This document shows positions 9,118 through 18,809 of a DNA stretch of 64,000 nucleotides, piece by piece (position 1 is the first letter of the stretch; each line of letters starts with the position of its first letter). Below the pieces are notes generated by a model, which saw only the letters and a list, made by a program, of their open reading frames with translations, ran no database searches and was not told the DNA's origin. Made by a program: the position numbers and the translations under genes. Location of the stretch: assembly GCF_014699115.1 (NCBI RefSeq), contig NZ_JACXAD010000002.1, forward strand, positions 243,814 through 307,813, in the 5' to 3' direction. This stretch comes from Hymenobacter montanus (GTDB lineage Bacteria > Bacteroidota > Bacteroidia > Cytophagales > Hymenobacteraceae).

Positions 9118-10524
9118 TTATTTAATAAAGACGGGGCGAATGAGGTTTTCGAACGTGAAAATCTCATTCCACTTCTCTTCGCTCAATAATCCGCGCTCCG
9201 TTACGGCGATGTCGTGCACCGACTTACCGGTTTTTAGGGCCTCCCGGGCAATATCGGCCGAGGCTTCGTAGCCGATGACAGGGTTGAGCTGGGTGACGAT
9301 GCCAATGCTGTTGCGCACGAGGTTTTCGGCGTGGGCCTTGTTGGCCGTGATGCCCACCACGCACTTCTCGCGCAGGGTGCGGCAGGCATTGGTCATGTAG
9401 CTGATGCTGGTGAACAGAGCGAAGGAAATCACCGGCTCCATCACGTTGAGCTGCAGCTGCCCGGCCTCGGCGGCCATGGTCACGGTGAGGTCGGCGCCGA
9501 TGACGTAGAAGGCCGTTTGATTCACTACTTCGGGCACCACGGGGTTTACCTTGCCCGGCATGATGCTGGAGCCCGGCTGCAAGGCGGGCAGGTTGATTTC
9601 GTGGAAGCCACAGCGCGGGCCGGAGGAAAGCAGGCGCAAATCGTTGCAGATTTTGGACAGCTTCACCGCCGTGCGCTTCAGTACGCCGGAGAGCTGCACG
9701 TAGGCGCCCGTGTCGTAAGTAGCTTCGAAGAGGTCGCCGGCCAGGCTGAGGTTGAGGCCGGTGATGGTGCGCAGGTGTTCGGTGACGAGCTCGGGGTAGC
9801 CGGCCGGCGCGTTCACCCGGGTGCCAATGGCCGTGGCCCCCATGTTGATTTCGTCGATGAGGCGGCGGGAGTCGTCGATGCGCAGCAGTTCCTCCCGCAG
9901 GTTGGTGGCGAAAGCGTGGAACTCGTCGCCCATGCTCATGGGCACGGCGTCCTGGAGCTGGGTACGGCCCATTTTCAGAACGTCGTGGAACTCCTCGCCT
10001 TTCCGGGCGAAGGCGTCGGCCAGGTTATGCAAGGTTTCGCGGTAGCCCACGAGCTTGTTGTTGAGGGCGATGCGGAAGGCGGTCGGATAGGCGTCGTTCG
10101 TACTCTGCGAGCAGTTGACGTGGTTGTTGGGGTGGCAGAACTGGTACTCGCCCTTGGGGTGGCCCATGATTTCGAGGGCCACGTTGGCGATAACCTCGTT
10201 GGCGTTCATGTTCACCGACGTGCCCGCGCCGCCCTGAATCATGTCGGTGAGAAACTGGTTGTCGAACTCCCCGGCCGCCACCCGGTCGCAGGCCGCCGCA
10301 ATGGCCTCGCCGAGGTGGCGCGGCAGCACGCCGAGCTCACAGTTGGCCAGGGCCGCGGCTTTCTTCACGAAGGCCAGGGCCTGCACAAACAGCGGCTCGG
10401 TGTTGATGGGAATGCCCGTAATACCAAAATTTTCGAGCGCGCGCAGGGTCTGAATGCCGTAATAGGCCGAGTCGAGCAGGATGCGCTCGCCCAGAAAATC
10501 GTGTTCGATGCGAGAGGTGTTCAT
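9118..10524 (-). CDS. aspA: Aspartate ammonia-lyase
   Basis: A 468-residue protein, full length for the family. It converts L-aspartate to fumarate plus ammonia in the cytoplasm, feeding the TCA cycle. The fumarase/aspartase superfamily signature GSSIMPGKVNPVVPE (about residue 320) holds the flexible catalytic Ser loop. Upstream are 'GGAGTSVNMNANEVIAN' and 'HPNNHVNCSQSTNDAYPTAF', the substrate-binding regions C1 and C2. The HVNCSQSTND block favours aspartase over class II fumarase. It starts with ATG at 10524 and is convergent with the membrane gene at 8926. The 191-bp gap between them (8927-9117) shows nothing notable. Confidence 0.93.
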   Translation of the reverse strand: MNTSRIEHDFLGERILLDSAYYGIQTLRALENFGITGIPINTEPLFVQALAFVKKAAALANCELGVLPRHLGEAIAAACDRVAAGEFDNQFLTDMIQGGAGTSVNMNANEVIANVALEIMGHPKGEYQFCHPNNHVNCSQSTNDAYPTAFRIALNNKLVGYRETLHNLADAFARKGEEFHDVLKMGRTQLQDAVPMSMGDEFHAFATNLREELLRIDDSRRLIDEINMGATAIGTRVNAPAGYPELVTEHLRTITGLNLSLAGDLFEATYDTGAYVQLSGVLKRTAVKLSKICNDLRLLSSGPRCGFHEINLPALQPGSSIMPGKVNPVVPEVVNQTAFYVIGADLTVTMAAEAGQLQLNVMEPVISFALFTSISYMTNACRTLREKCVVGITANKAHAENLVRNSIGIVTQLNPVIGYEASADIAREALKTGKSVHDIAVTERGLLSEEKWNEIFTFENLIRPVFIK

Positions 10525-10901
10525 GGGGGAATTTTGAGTGGGAGGGTGGAGCTTGATTACGATATGGGCCCGAGGGCCAGAACAAACCTACGGCAGCGCT
10601 TTGCAACGAGCAGGTTTTGCGGCGTTCCTTTAAGGCTCCGGCCCACCTGCTCGTCGTGCCCGCCTGTCCTCCGAACAAAGTATGTCATTCGCCGGAACCT
10701 CACTCCCTAACCCTGCTCCCGTGGAGGGGGAGCACCGGTCTTGCGCTGGTGAAGTCGCCCGGCTTCCGGGTCCTCTCTGCTGAGGCTTCGCGCCTGAAAC
10801 GAACGAGGTCTCCCGGTACGCGGGACGCTGCACTACGCCCGGTGTGACGTTCTTTTGTTTCCTTGCTAAGCTATTCTTTTCTGCTTTTCCCTCCCGCTGA
10901 C
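10525..10901. other. Intergenic region with a degenerate GC-rich repeat
   Basis: Divergent promoter space between aspA and the DUF885 lipoprotein. About 10690-10850 has a weakened copy of the GC-rich dispersed element: GAGGCTTCGCGCCTGAAACG matches GGGGCTTCGCGCCTGAAGCG at about 6801. Terminal repeats are not recognisable. No gene seen. Confidence 0.4.
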
Positions 10902-12668
10902 ATGAAACTCCGCTACGTACCGCTTCTGGCCCTAATGGTGGCCGGCTGCTCCCCGGCCGACAAATCCGGCACCACGGCTACCGGGCCCGATGCCCGCTTC
11001 GAGGCCTACAAAAACCAGTTCGTTGAAGCCCTGTGGCGGCAAAATCCCGAGTACGCGGCGGCGCAGGGCTACCATAAGTACGACTCGCTGCTGGTCATTC
11101 CCGACGCTGCTCAGCGCCGCCGCGATGCTGCTTTCGTGGAGCAGCACCTGGCCGCCCTCGGCCGGTTTGCGCTCGACAGCCTCTCGCCCGGCAACCAGAT
11201 CGACCTGCGCCTGCTCCGTAACGAGCTGCGGGCCCAGCGCTGGTATGCCGATACGCTCAAGAGCTGGCAGTGGAACCCCGCCGCCTACAACCTGGGGGCC
11301 GTAGTGGGCGACCTGCTCAATGGCCGCCACTACCGCCTCGACCGGCGCCTGCGCAATATCTCCGACAAAATCAGCCACGCGGCCGACTATTACGCGGCGG
11401 CTCGGGCCAGCTTAAGCAGCCCCACTCGTGAGCACACCGAGCTGGCCATCAAGCAAAATGCCGGCGGCCTGGCGGTGTTCGGCGCGGCCCTGGCCGATTC
11501 CGTGCGGAAATCAGGGCTGAGCCCGGCGGAAAAGCAGACCCTCACGGCCCGCATTGCCGCTACCCGGCTGGCTGTGCAGGGATACCTTGACTTTCTGAAG
11601 AACGAAGTGCCCGCCGCGGGCAAGTACCGCTCGTTTCGCATCGGTCGGGACTTGTTCAACCAGAAGTTCGCCTACGACATCCAGTCGCACTTCTCGGCCG
11701 CCGAAATTTATCAGCAAGCCCTCCGGCACAAGGCCGAGCTGCTGCACGACATGGGCCGCCGCGCCGCGCGGCTCTACCCCAAGTACTTCCCCGGTCAGCA
11801 AGCGCCCGCCGACACCCTGGCCCTGATTGCCGCCGTGGTGCACCAGCTCACCCTAAAGCACGCGCCCCGCGAGGGGTTTGTGGATGCCGTGAAGCGCCAG
11901 ATTCCGACGCTGGTGGCTTTCGTGAACGACCACCAGCTCCTGACCCAGGACCCCAGCAAGCCCCTGATCGTCCGCGAAACGCCGCTTTACATGCGCGGCA
12001 GCGGGGCGGGCGCCAGCGTGTCGGCCCCCGGCCCCTACGACAAAACCGCCAACACCTACTACAACGTGGAGCCCCTACCGGCCGAGTGGACGCCCGCCCA
12101 GGCCGAGAGCTACCTGCGCGAGTACAACGACTACACCCTGCAAATCCTCAACATTCACGAGGCCATTCCGGGCCACTATACCCAGCTGGTGTACGCCAAC
12201 CGCTCGCCCTCGCTGGTGAAAAGCATTTTCGGCAACGGGGCCATGATTGAGGGCTGGGCCGTGTACTCCGAGCGCATGATGCTGGAAAACGGCTACGGCA
12301 ACCAGTCCGACGAGATGTGGCTGCTGTGGGACAAGTGGAACATGCGCGTGACGCTCAATACCATCATCGACCACGCGATTCAGGTCGACAACCTCAGCGA
12401 GCAGGACGCCGTGGCCCTGCTGCGCCGTGACGGCTTCCAGGAGGAGGCCGAGGCCCGCGGTAAGTGGCTGCGGGCCACGCTCAGCCAAGTGCAGCTCAGC
12501 AGTTATTTTACCGGCTATTCGGAGATTTATGCCTTGCGGGAAGAGCTCCGGCAGCAGCAGGGCAAGCGCTTCAATCTGAAATCTTTCCACGAAAAGTTTC
12601 TCAGCTACGGCAGCGCCCCGGTGAAATACATCCGCGAGCTAATGCTAGGAGAAGAAGAGGCTAAATAG
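10902..12668 (+). CDS. DUF885 family lipoprotein (putative zinc metallopeptidase-like)
   Basis: A 588-residue lipoprotein. The ATG at 10902 gives MKLRYVPLLALMVAGC with the lipobox Cys at residue 16. The DUF885 domain fills the mature part. Around residue 419, INIHEAIPGHYTQL carries the HExxxH-like His/Glu pattern typical of the family, followed by 'NGAMIEGWAVYSERMM' (Glu as likely third ligand). Family members are thought to be periplasmic or outer-membrane-tethered zinc-dependent peptidases; substrates are undefined. It is likely monocistronic, since the next 470 bp contain two repeats. Confidence 0.9.
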   Translation: MKLRYVPLLALMVAGCSPADKSGTTATGPDARFEAYKNQFVEALWRQNPEYAAAQGYHKYDSLLVIPDAAQRRRDAAFVEQHLAALGRFALDSLSPGNQIDLRLLRNELRAQRWYADTLKSWQWNPAAYNLGAVVGDLLNGRHYRLDRRLRNISDKISHAADYYAAARASLSSPTREHTELAIKQNAGGLAVFGAALADSVRKSGLSPAEKQTLTARIAATRLAVQGYLDFLKNEVPAAGKYRSFRIGRDLFNQKFAYDIQSHFSAAEIYQQALRHKAELLHDMGRRAARLYPKYFPGQQAPADTLALIAAVVHQLTLKHAPREGFVDAVKRQIPTLVAFVNDHQLLTQDPSKPLIVRETPLYMRGSGAGASVSAPGPYDKTANTYYNVEPLPAEWTPAQAESYLREYNDYTLQILNIHEAIPGHYTQLVYANRSPSLVKSIFGNGAMIEGWAVYSERMMLENGYGNQSDEMWLLWDKWNMRVTLNTIIDHAIQVDNLSEQDAVALLRRDGFQEEAEARGKWLRATLSQVQLSSYFTGYSEIYALREELRQQQGKRFNLKSFHEKFLSYGSAPVKYIRELMLGEEEAK

Positions 12669-12673
12669 CTGAT

Positions 12674-12802
12674 TAGAGCAGTTTTCGCATAGGAGAAAAG
12701 AATTAAAAATTAAAAATGAAGAATTAAAAAATGGACCAGCCGATTTTTAATTCTTCATTTTTAATTCCTAAAAAACGGCACCCTGACTTGAGAATTGTTC
12801 TA
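12674..12802. mobile_element. MITE-like palindromic element, AT-rich core (copy B2)
   Basis: Nearly the same as the element at 2137-2264: left TAGAGCAGTTTTCGCATAGG, an AT-rich inverted repeat core, then CTAAAAAACGGCACC and right end TTGAGAATTGTTCTA. TA stands at both edges. It begins five bases after the stop codon of the DUF885 gene, so it may also act as its terminator. Confidence 0.75.
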
Positions 12803-12806
12803 AGTG

Positions 12807-12903
12807 CCTATCCGGAAAATAACCAGAACGTCCTGCTCATCAGGTGTCCGCGAAGTCGCAGCAGGACGTTTTGTTTTTCTAGGACAGACATTTTCCGAAT
12901 AGG
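12807..12903. repeat. Inverted-repeat element CCTATCCGGAAAAT...
   Basis: Arms CCTATCCGGAAAAT (12807) and ATTTTCCGAATAGG (ending 12903) pair with one mismatch. Inside them, AACGTCCTGCT pairs with AGCAGGACGTT. The whole forms a 97-bp imperfect palindrome four bases beyond the MITE copy. It may be a transcription terminator or a second small repeat family; 'CTTAGCCTATCCGGAC' at about 2015 looks like one worn arm. The rest of the gap to 13139 has no gene. Confidence 0.5.
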
Positions 12904-13139
12904 CTCTAAGTGCCCAGATCGACTAGGTGGTCAGCATGACCGTAGTCTTATTTTTAAATTTGTCATTTAATTCAGGATTATTTGAGTTTCATTAAACTAA
13001 CCTGGGGCCTTCCCAAGCCGTACTCTGGGCCACCGCCGTTAACTTAACCCGGCGCAACCACTGCCTTGGTGGCTGCCCCATTCCAGAAAGCAGCCCGGTC
13101 GAGCCGGGTTCTAACTCTTCGCAGACTATCAGGTAATCG

Positions 13140-13907
13140 GTGTTTTTCTTTCTCTCTAAGATTCTTGACCTCGTGCTGCTGCCCACGGTGTGGCTGCTGG
13201 CCTTACTGCTGGCGGCCCTGGTGGCACGGCCGCCCCGTAACCAGCGGCGGTGGTTGGTGGCGGCAGCCTGGCTGGTGCTGCTCGGTACGAACTCGGCCCT
13301 CGTGAACGAAGCGCTGCTGGCCTGGGAGCGGCCGCCGGTGCCCCTGGCGGACCTGCCTGCCCAGGCCGACGCGGCCGTGCTGCTCACCGGCGTTACGAAG
13401 GGCAGCAAATCGCCCCACGACCGGGTCTACCTCGGGCCCGGTGCCGACCGCTTCACCAATGCGCTCTGGCTGTACCGGGCCGGGCGAGTCCGTTGCATCA
13501 TCGTGTCGGGCGGGTCGGGCGCCGTATTTTCGTCCGGCCCCACCGAAGCCGACGAGATGGCCACGCTGCTCCGCCTGTCCGGCGTGCCAGCCGCCGACAT
13601 CCTGCTGGAAAAACGCAGCCGCAACACGCGCGAAAATGCGCTGTTCACCAAGCAGCTCCTGGCCGCTCACCCCGACATCCGGTCGTTGGTGTTGGTTACC
13701 TCGGCCTTTCACCAACGCCGGGCCCTGGGCTGCTTCGCGAAAGCGGGCTTGCGGCCCATTCCTTTTCCGGCCGACTTTCGAACCGTCGACCGCTCGCTCA
13801 AGCCCAATTACTGGCTGGTGCCCAGCCCCGAAGCCTTGGCGCTGTGGAGCCTGCTGGTGCACGAGCTAGCCGGGTGGGTGACGTATCGGGCCGTGGGGTA
13901 TTTGTAG
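13140..13907 (+). CDS. YdcF/ElyC family protein (DUF218)
   Basis: A 255-residue protein beginning with GTG. Two N-terminal transmembrane helices (about 8-27 and 38-56) precede a DUF218 domain: 'ADAAVLLTG' (about 80), 'RCIIVSGGSGA' (about 118), 'RNTRENALFTKQLL' (about 161) and 'LVLVTSAFHQRRALGCF' (about 184), the usual motif order. ElyC/SanA-like members act in envelope or polysaccharide metabolism; the biochemical role is unresolved. It is convergent with the aldehyde dehydrogenase downstream. The start is less certain than the domain. Confidence 0.85.
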   Translation: MFFFLSKILDLVLLPTVWLLALLLAALVARPPRNQRRWLVAAAWLVLLGTNSALVNEALLAWERPPVPLADLPAQADAAVLLTGVTKGSKSPHDRVYLGPGADRFTNALWLYRAGRVRCIIVSGGSGAVFSSGPTEADEMATLLRLSGVPAADILLEKRSRNTRENALFTKQLLAAHPDIRSLVLVTSAFHQRRALGCFAKAGLRPIPFPADFRTVDRSLKPNYWLVPSPEALALWSLLVHELAGWVTYRAVGYL

Positions 13908-14073
13908 CAAGCCCGCGCCGCGTTTCGGCACTATCCGGGGGCGCCGTACCAACCTGATGGCCCTGCTTCAACGGCCGCCTGCGGGCCATTGGCCGCCCGC
14001 GCGGCGCGAGCCGCGTTCGGAGTCCCGAATAAATACCGGCGGGGCGGGGGATGATTTCGACCCGGCACCGAAT

Positions 14074-15468
14074 TTACTCCACCTTGGCCGGGATGTTGGC
14101 CTCCGGGCCAATCCAGATCGATTTTTGATTGACGAACTCCCGGATACCCAGGTACGACAGCTCGCGCCCGTAGCCCGACTTCTTGATGCCGCCGAAGGGC
14201 AGCTCGGGCATGGATTTCACCAGGCCATTCACGAAAACGGCTCCGCTTTCAATTCGCCGGGCCAGGGCCTCGCCCCGCCGCAGGTCGGCCGTCCAGATGC
14301 CCGCCCCGAGGCCGAAGCGCGAGTCGTTGGCCAGGCGCACGGCATCGTCGGCATCCTTGGCTTCGAGCACCAGGGCCACGGGCCCAAACAGCTCTTCCTC
14401 GTAGGCCCGCTGGCCGGGCTTGACGTTCGACAGAATCATCGGCCGAAAGAGCGCCGTGCCGGGCTTGGACTGCCCCCCGAACAGCTCCACGCGGGCACCC
14501 TGCGCCACGGAGTCGGCTACTTGCCTGGTTAGCTCATCGGCCAGGTCGGGCCGGGCCAGCGGGCCGTACTGGGTGGTGTCGTCGAGGGGGTCGCCGGGGC
14601 GCAGGGCTAGCAGATGGTTTTTCAGTTGGCGGATAAACTCGCGGATAATAGGCTTTTCCACGATGAAGCGCTTGGCCGCGATGCAGCTCTGGCCAGCGTT
14701 GATCATGCGGGCCTGGGCAGCGGTTTTCGCGGCCCGCTCGAGGTCGGCGTCGGCCAGCACCACGAAGGCGTCGGAGCCGCCGAGCTCCAGCACGGTTTTC
14801 TTGATTTGAGCGCCCGCGATGGCGGCCACCGAAGCTCCGGCGGCCTCGCTGCCGGTGAGGGTGGCCGCCCGCACCCGGTCGTCGGCCAGTAGCCGCTCGA
14901 CCAAATCGGAGCCGATGAGCAGGGTGCGGAAGCAGGCCGGGGGCAGGCCCGCGTCGTGAAATATTTTTTCCAGGGCCAGGGCGCACTGCGGCACGTTGGA
15001 GGCGTGCTTGAGCAGGCCCACGTTGCCGGCCATCAGGGCGGGCGCGGCGAAGCGCACCACCTGCCAGAGCGGGAAGTTCCAGGGCATGATGGCCAGCACC
15101 ACGCCCAGGGGCTGGTAGCTGATGAAGCTGCGCCGGGCGTCGGTCTGGATGACTTCGTCGGCCAGGAAGCCGGCGGCGTGTTCGGCGTAGAACTCGCAGC
15201 AGGCGGCGCATTTCAGGACCTCGGCCCGGCCGTCGGTAACGGGCTTGCCCATTTCCAGGGCCATGAGGCGGGCTAGGTCAGCTTGGCGCTCGCGCAGCAG
15301 GGCGGCGGCCCGGCGCAGCACGGCGGCGCGCTCGGCAAACGACGTGGCCGCCCACGGGGCCGCCGCCCGGTGGGCCTGGCTTAGAACGCGCTCGGTTTTA
15401 GCCCAGCTAAAAGCGGTAAAACGGCGCAGAACGCGGCCGGTATGGGGGTTATACGATTCGATGGGCAT
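14074..15468 (-). CDS. NAD(P)-dependent succinate-semialdehyde dehydrogenase-like
   Basis: A 464-residue aldehyde dehydrogenase, typical length for the compact SSADH branch. Motifs: '[20 protein letters not shown]' (about 132, nucleotide site), '[16 protein letters not shown]' (about 207), [11 protein letters not shown] with the general-base Glu (about 230), [12 protein letters not shown] with the nucleophilic Cys (about 265), and 'ELFGPVALV' (about 361). It oxidises an aldehyde, probably succinate semialdehyde, to the acid in GABA or related catabolism. There is no GABA transaminase nearby, so substrate specificity is inferred from family resemblance only. It diverges from the sigma-factor gene. 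Confidence 0.88.
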   Translation of the reverse strand: MPIESYNPHTGRVLRRFTAFSWAKTERVLSQAHRAAAPWAATSFAERAAVLRRAAALLRERQADLARLMALEMGKPVTDGRAEVLKCAACCEFYAEHAAGFLADEVIQTDARRSFISYQPLGVVLAIMPWNFPLWQVVRFAAPALMAGNVGLLKHASNVPQCALALEKIFHDAGLPPACFRTLLIGSDLVERLLADDRVRAATLTGSEAAGASVAAIAGAQIKKTVLELGGSDAFVVLADADLERAAKTAAQARMINAGQSCIAAKRFIVEKPIIREFIRQLKNHLLALRPGDPLDDTTQYGPLARPDLADELTRQVADSVAQGARVELFGGQSKPGTALFRPMILSNVKPGQRAYEEELFGPVALVLEAKDADDAVRLANDSRFGLGAGIWTADLRRGEALARRIESGAVFVNGLVKSMPELPFGGIKKSGYGRELSYLGIREFVNQKSIWIGPEANIPAKVE

Positions 15469-15664
15469 GAGGCAACCGATCAGGGAAAACGAGGCGGAAC
15501 GAGCTCCGCAATTACGCTGAGCCCCGCGACTTCAACTCCGGGAAGGCAGCTTCGGTTGCGGCGCGCTGGCGCGGCCGGGCCGGATTGCTCAGGTTACCGT
15601 ATTTTCGTGCGCCTGACCTAGTACCCTTTCCGACTTCCCTATTCTTCCTACTTCTCTTCCTGCT

Positions 15665-16225
15665 GTGTCCGATACTCCCCTTATTTCTCTACCTCCCGCC
15701 GCCGAGGCCGACCTCGTGCGGCGGCTTCAGGCCCGCGACGAATCGGCCATGACCCTCTTTTACGAACGGTATTCGTCGGCGCTCTACGGCGTGATCTTCC
15801 GCATCGTGAAATCCGAAGACGAGGCCGAAGATGTGCTGCAGGAAGCACTGGTTAAAATCTGGCACGCCTTTGCCAGCTACGATTCGTCTAAGGGCCGGCT
15901 CTTCACGTGGGTAGTTAATATTTGCCGAAATTTAAGCATCGACAAAATCCGCTCGCGGCAGCATCGCGTAGGTAGCCGTACTCAGGGATTGGACGATAGT
16001 CTGACGGCATTGCGTCAAGCCGCGCCGGCTACCTTCCGCCCCGAGCACATCGGCCTGCAGGAAATCACCCAGAAATTGATTCCCGAACAGCGTCAAATTA
16101 TTGACCTGCTCTATTTCGAGGGCTTCACGCAAAGTGAGGTGGCGGAGGAGCTGAACATCCCCCTGGGCACGGTGAAAACCCGGGCCCGGACCGCTATCAA
16201 AGTCCTTAGCAAACTCATTCGCTAA
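15665..16225 (+). CDS. ECF-type RNA polymerase sigma factor
   Basis: A 186-residue protein starting with GTG. Region 2 (about 25-95) shows 'EDEAEDVLQEALVKIWHAF' and 'LFTWVVNICRNLSIDKIRS', the -10 recognition and core-binding parts. Region 4 (about 125-183) shows 'LLYFEGFTQSEVAEELNIPL' and 'GTVKTRAR', the HTH for the -35 element. The domain content and the neighbouring anti-sigma gene 7 bp downstream place it with the SigK-like ECF group: envelope or stress signals release the sigma factor from its membrane-bound inhibitor. Confidence 0.93.
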   Translation: MSDTPLISLPPAAEADLVRRLQARDESAMTLFYERYSSALYGVIFRIVKSEDEAEDVLQEALVKIWHAFASYDSSKGRLFTWVVNICRNLSIDKIRSRQHRVGSRTQGLDDSLTALRQAAPATFRPEHIGLQEITQKLIPEQRQIIDLLYFEGFTQSEVAEELNIPLGTVKTRARTAIKVLSKLIR

Positions 16226-16232
16226 ATCAATT

Positions 16233-17150
16233 GTGGAAAAGATTCAAGACTATATAGAATCGGGCATCCTCGAGCAGTACGCGCTCGGCGAGCTCTCGGC
16301 GGCCGAGCAAGCCGCCGTTGAAGCCCAGGCGGCCCGCCATCCCGAAATTCAAGCGGAGCTGCAACGCGTACAAGAAGCCCTGGGCTTCTACGCCGAAGCC
16401 CACGCGCTGACTCCGCCCACCGGCATGCGCGAACGCGTCCTGGGTAACGTCCTGGCCCAAATTGCGGCGCCCACCAGCACCTTGCGCGCCGAAGTCGATG
16501 CCGTGGCCCAGGCCAATGCCCCTGCGCCCGAGCCCGCTGCTACAATGGCCCCGGCCCACCCGGCCGCCCAGGAAGCGGTGGTCCGGCCCCTGTCGTCGGC
16601 CCCAGTCGCCTCGGAATCCGCCCCGCGGTCGACCTGGGCCCTGGCCGCCTCGGTCGCCCTCATCCTGAGCCTCGGGGCCAATGCCCTGTTCTACTCCCGT
16701 TGGAAGGACGCCAGCGCGAGTCTGGTGGCCCTGCAGAACGACCAGGCTCGTTTTGCGCAAACCTCGCAGGTCGTGGAGCGCCGACTCAGCGGCTTACGCC
16801 AGGAAAACGAGGTATTGCGCAGCGAGGAGTTTCGCGCCGTGGCCCTGGCGGGCACTAAAACCGCCCCAACGGCCCGCGCCCGCGTGCTGTTCAACGCCGC
16901 CACGCACAAGGTATACGTCGACGTGCGAAGCCTGCCCCCGCTGCCCGCCGGCAAGCAGTACCAGCTCTGGGCCCTCGACAAGGGCAAGCCCGTCGACGCC
17001 GGGGTACTCACCGCCGCCACCGCTCTGGGCGAAGGCTTGCAGCCCATGAAAGACATTGCCAGCGCCCAAACCTTCGCCATGACGGTGGAGCCCGAGGGGG
17101 GCAGCGTCAACCCCACCCTGAGCACAATGACGGTGGTGGGGAACATTTGA
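16233..17150 (+). CDS. Membrane-anchored anti-sigma factor (RskA-like)
   Basis: A 305-residue protein starting at GTG, 7 bp after the sigma-factor stop, so certainly co-transcribed. The N-terminal cytoplasmic part (about 1-80: 'LEQYALGELSAAEQAAVEAQ') matches anti-sigma-K N-terminal helices. It is followed by an Ala/Pro linker, one transmembrane helix ('STWALAASVALILSLGANAL', about 133-152), a short coiled-coil-like stretch (about 155-205), and a periplasmic RskA-type C-terminal domain with 'GKQYQLWALDKGKPVDAGVL' (about 242-262). It likely sequesters the upstream sigma factor and releases it on regulated proteolysis. Confidence 0.9.
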   Translation: MEKIQDYIESGILEQYALGELSAAEQAAVEAQAARHPEIQAELQRVQEALGFYAEAHALTPPTGMRERVLGNVLAQIAAPTSTLRAEVDAVAQANAPAPEPAATMAPAHPAAQEAVVRPLSSAPVASESAPRSTWALAASVALILSLGANALFYSRWKDASASLVALQNDQARFAQTSQVVERRLSGLRQENEVLRSEEFRAVALAGTKTAPTARARVLFNAATHKVYVDVRSLPPLPAGKQYQLWALDKGKPVDAGVLTAATALGEGLQPMKDIASAQTFAMTVEPEGGSVNPTLSTMTVVGNI

Positions 17151-17327
17151 GGCGGCGGCCTGGAACGGAAACGTAACGCCCGACTTCTCTGAGTCTGGTC
17201 GCTGAAAGCTTGGAATAATTACCGCTTGTCAACCGACTGGCGGTAGAGTAAATAAGAGTTTTATCTCAAATGTTGAGCAGATTATTGGCAAACTGACCTA
17301 CGTAGAATAAGTATTTAAAAGGCTTGT

Positions 17328-18026
17328 ATGTGGACTCGCGTTTTAAACTTAATACATGTTGATCTCACTATTTCTCTGGCTGATCAGATGAAAGCCCAAA
17401 GGCTGGAGAGAATTTATCAATTGCTAAAATATGCTGAAAGCATACAGTCTGAGCCGGCAGAAACTGCTCCGATGCTTCTTCATACAGTCGAACAGTTTTT
17501 GCAAGAGGAACAAATTATTTTGGGACTGGGAAATAAGCTAAAAACCGATGCGGAAATATCTGTAGACGAATGGTTACTGCTGTCGTACTTAATTATGTTG
17601 CGTGAGGTATTAGAAAGTGGATGGGAACAGTTTTATAGGATAATTTTTTCAGTGTACCCGGAACTTGGCCAGTGTGTAGAAAAAGTCCGATTCTTTTTAA
17701 AGAAGCTTCCCTTCTCTGAAGGTTTACAAAAGCTGGCTAATGGATGGGCTGAACCCGGAATAGATAATAAGTATGACCTAGCTGCTTTGATCTATATTAG
17801 ATCATGCACCCTGATAGATATATATTGGCAACGATCTGTTTATGAAAAAGTGTCTAATTTTTTGGATTTAGACAAAAGCTTTTTACTTGTTTTCCTGGCT
17901 GCAGCTTGTTTAAAAATAGATGGCATCGCTTCAAAAACGGATATTTCAACATGGAGCGACTCGCAATATGCCTGTATGTTTATGATGGATACATTTCATT
18001 TTTTACCAGGAACTTCCTGGGGATAA
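17328..18026 (+). CDS. Hypothetical protein, AT-rich (possible horizontal acquisition)
   Basis: A 232-residue alpha-helical protein with no motif I recognise. It has several Leu-rich helices ('MKAQRLERIYQLLKYAESIQ', 'WLLLSYLIMLREVLESGWEQ', 'FLLVFLAAACLKIDGI') and no signal peptide. Base composition is clearly lower in GC than all surrounding genes, and codon choice is rich in AAA, TTA and ATA, which suggests recent import. It is preceded by about 170 bp of AT-rich sequence and followed by 200 bp without a gene. It may be a cytoplasmic structural or immunity-type protein, but no function can be supported. Confidence 0.6.
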   Translation: MWTRVLNLIHVDLTISLADQMKAQRLERIYQLLKYAESIQSEPAETAPMLLHTVEQFLQEEQIILGLGNKLKTDAEISVDEWLLLSYLIMLREVLESGWEQFYRIIFSVYPELGQCVEKVRFFLKKLPFSEGLQKLANGWAEPGIDNKYDLAALIYIRSCTLIDIYWQRSVYEKVSNFLDLDKSFLLVFLAAACLKIDGIASKTDISTWSDSQYACMFMMDTFHFLPGTSWG

Positions 18027-18232
18027 CTCAGGATGTTCCCCGTGAAAGGATCGTTAGCTGTTTTTCAATTGCACGAGGCAAATACAGTGCTTTAAGAAAT
18101 AGCATCGTCCAGTATTCTCCAGTCGGCGGTAGTTTTAGTGTTTGACCAGCCCGTCAGATTCGAATTCATCCGCGCCGCTACCATCATCAATAATTTCTCT
18201 CCTCCATTCTTTGCTTAATTAATCTAGCTACC

Positions 18233-18571
18233 ATGAACGACGCTTCGTACTACAACCCCGCCGACCTGGCCAAATTTGGTAACATCTCCGAATGGCAGCC
18301 GGAGATGGGGCGCAAATTTTTTGATTACTACGGCGAGGTATTCAAGGAGGGGGCCCTCTCGGAGCGGGAAAAAGCCCTCATTGCCCTGGCCGTGGCCCAT
18401 ACCGTACAGTGCCCGTACTGCATCGATGCGTACACCGCCGATTCCCTGCAAAAGGGAGCCGACGAAGCGCAAATGATGGAAGCCGTGCACGTGGCCGCCG
18501 CCATCAAAGGTGGCGCAACCTTGGTGCACGCGACCATGATGATGAACAAGGCCAAGGAATTATCGATGTAA
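18233..18571 (+). CDS. AhpD-like (arsenosugar biosynthesis-associated peroxidase-like) protein
   Basis: A 112-residue single-domain carboxymuconolactone-decarboxylase/AhpD-fold protein. The CxxC of 'HTVQCPYCIDAYTADSLQKG' (about residues 56-75) is the AhpD redox motif with the following conserved Ala/Tyr. The opening 'YYNPADLAKFGNISEW' and the ending 'MMMNKAKELSM' recall the small peroxidase-like proteins usually encoded beside arsS-type radical SAM enzymes. No arsS or other arsenic gene is visible here. It probably acts as a cytoplasmic thiol-dependent peroxidase or disulfide reductant; the arsenosugar link is inferred from family resemblance alone. Confidence 0.82.
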   Translation: MNDASYYNPADLAKFGNISEWQPEMGRKFFDYYGEVFKEGALSEREKALIALAVAHTVQCPYCIDAYTADSLQKGADEAQMMEAVHVAAAIKGGATLVHATMMMNKAKELSM

Positions 18572-18809
18572 TGCAAGGCGAGAAGGGGAGCCTAAGGAAG
18601 AACGGGGTAGAGCGTCTTTGCGCCCTGTTCCTCTGCTGATTTAAGCTTGTTCCGCCGCAGCCCATCCGACAGTCAGCTCATCAATTAATGAAATTGCGGC
18701 GGGCTCAGTAGCATGCATTGCCCGCGTGGCAACGCCACCATTGGAGTTAGCGAGCTTCCCCGGTGCCTGAAATGAAGGGCGCTTTCCGATAATGTCGGTA
18801 CCGATTTAC

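Noticed and set aside
9331..10710. A 459-codon open frame antisense to aspA
   Set aside because: aspA is unambiguous, and the antisense product is His/Val/Gly-rich without any recognisable domain.
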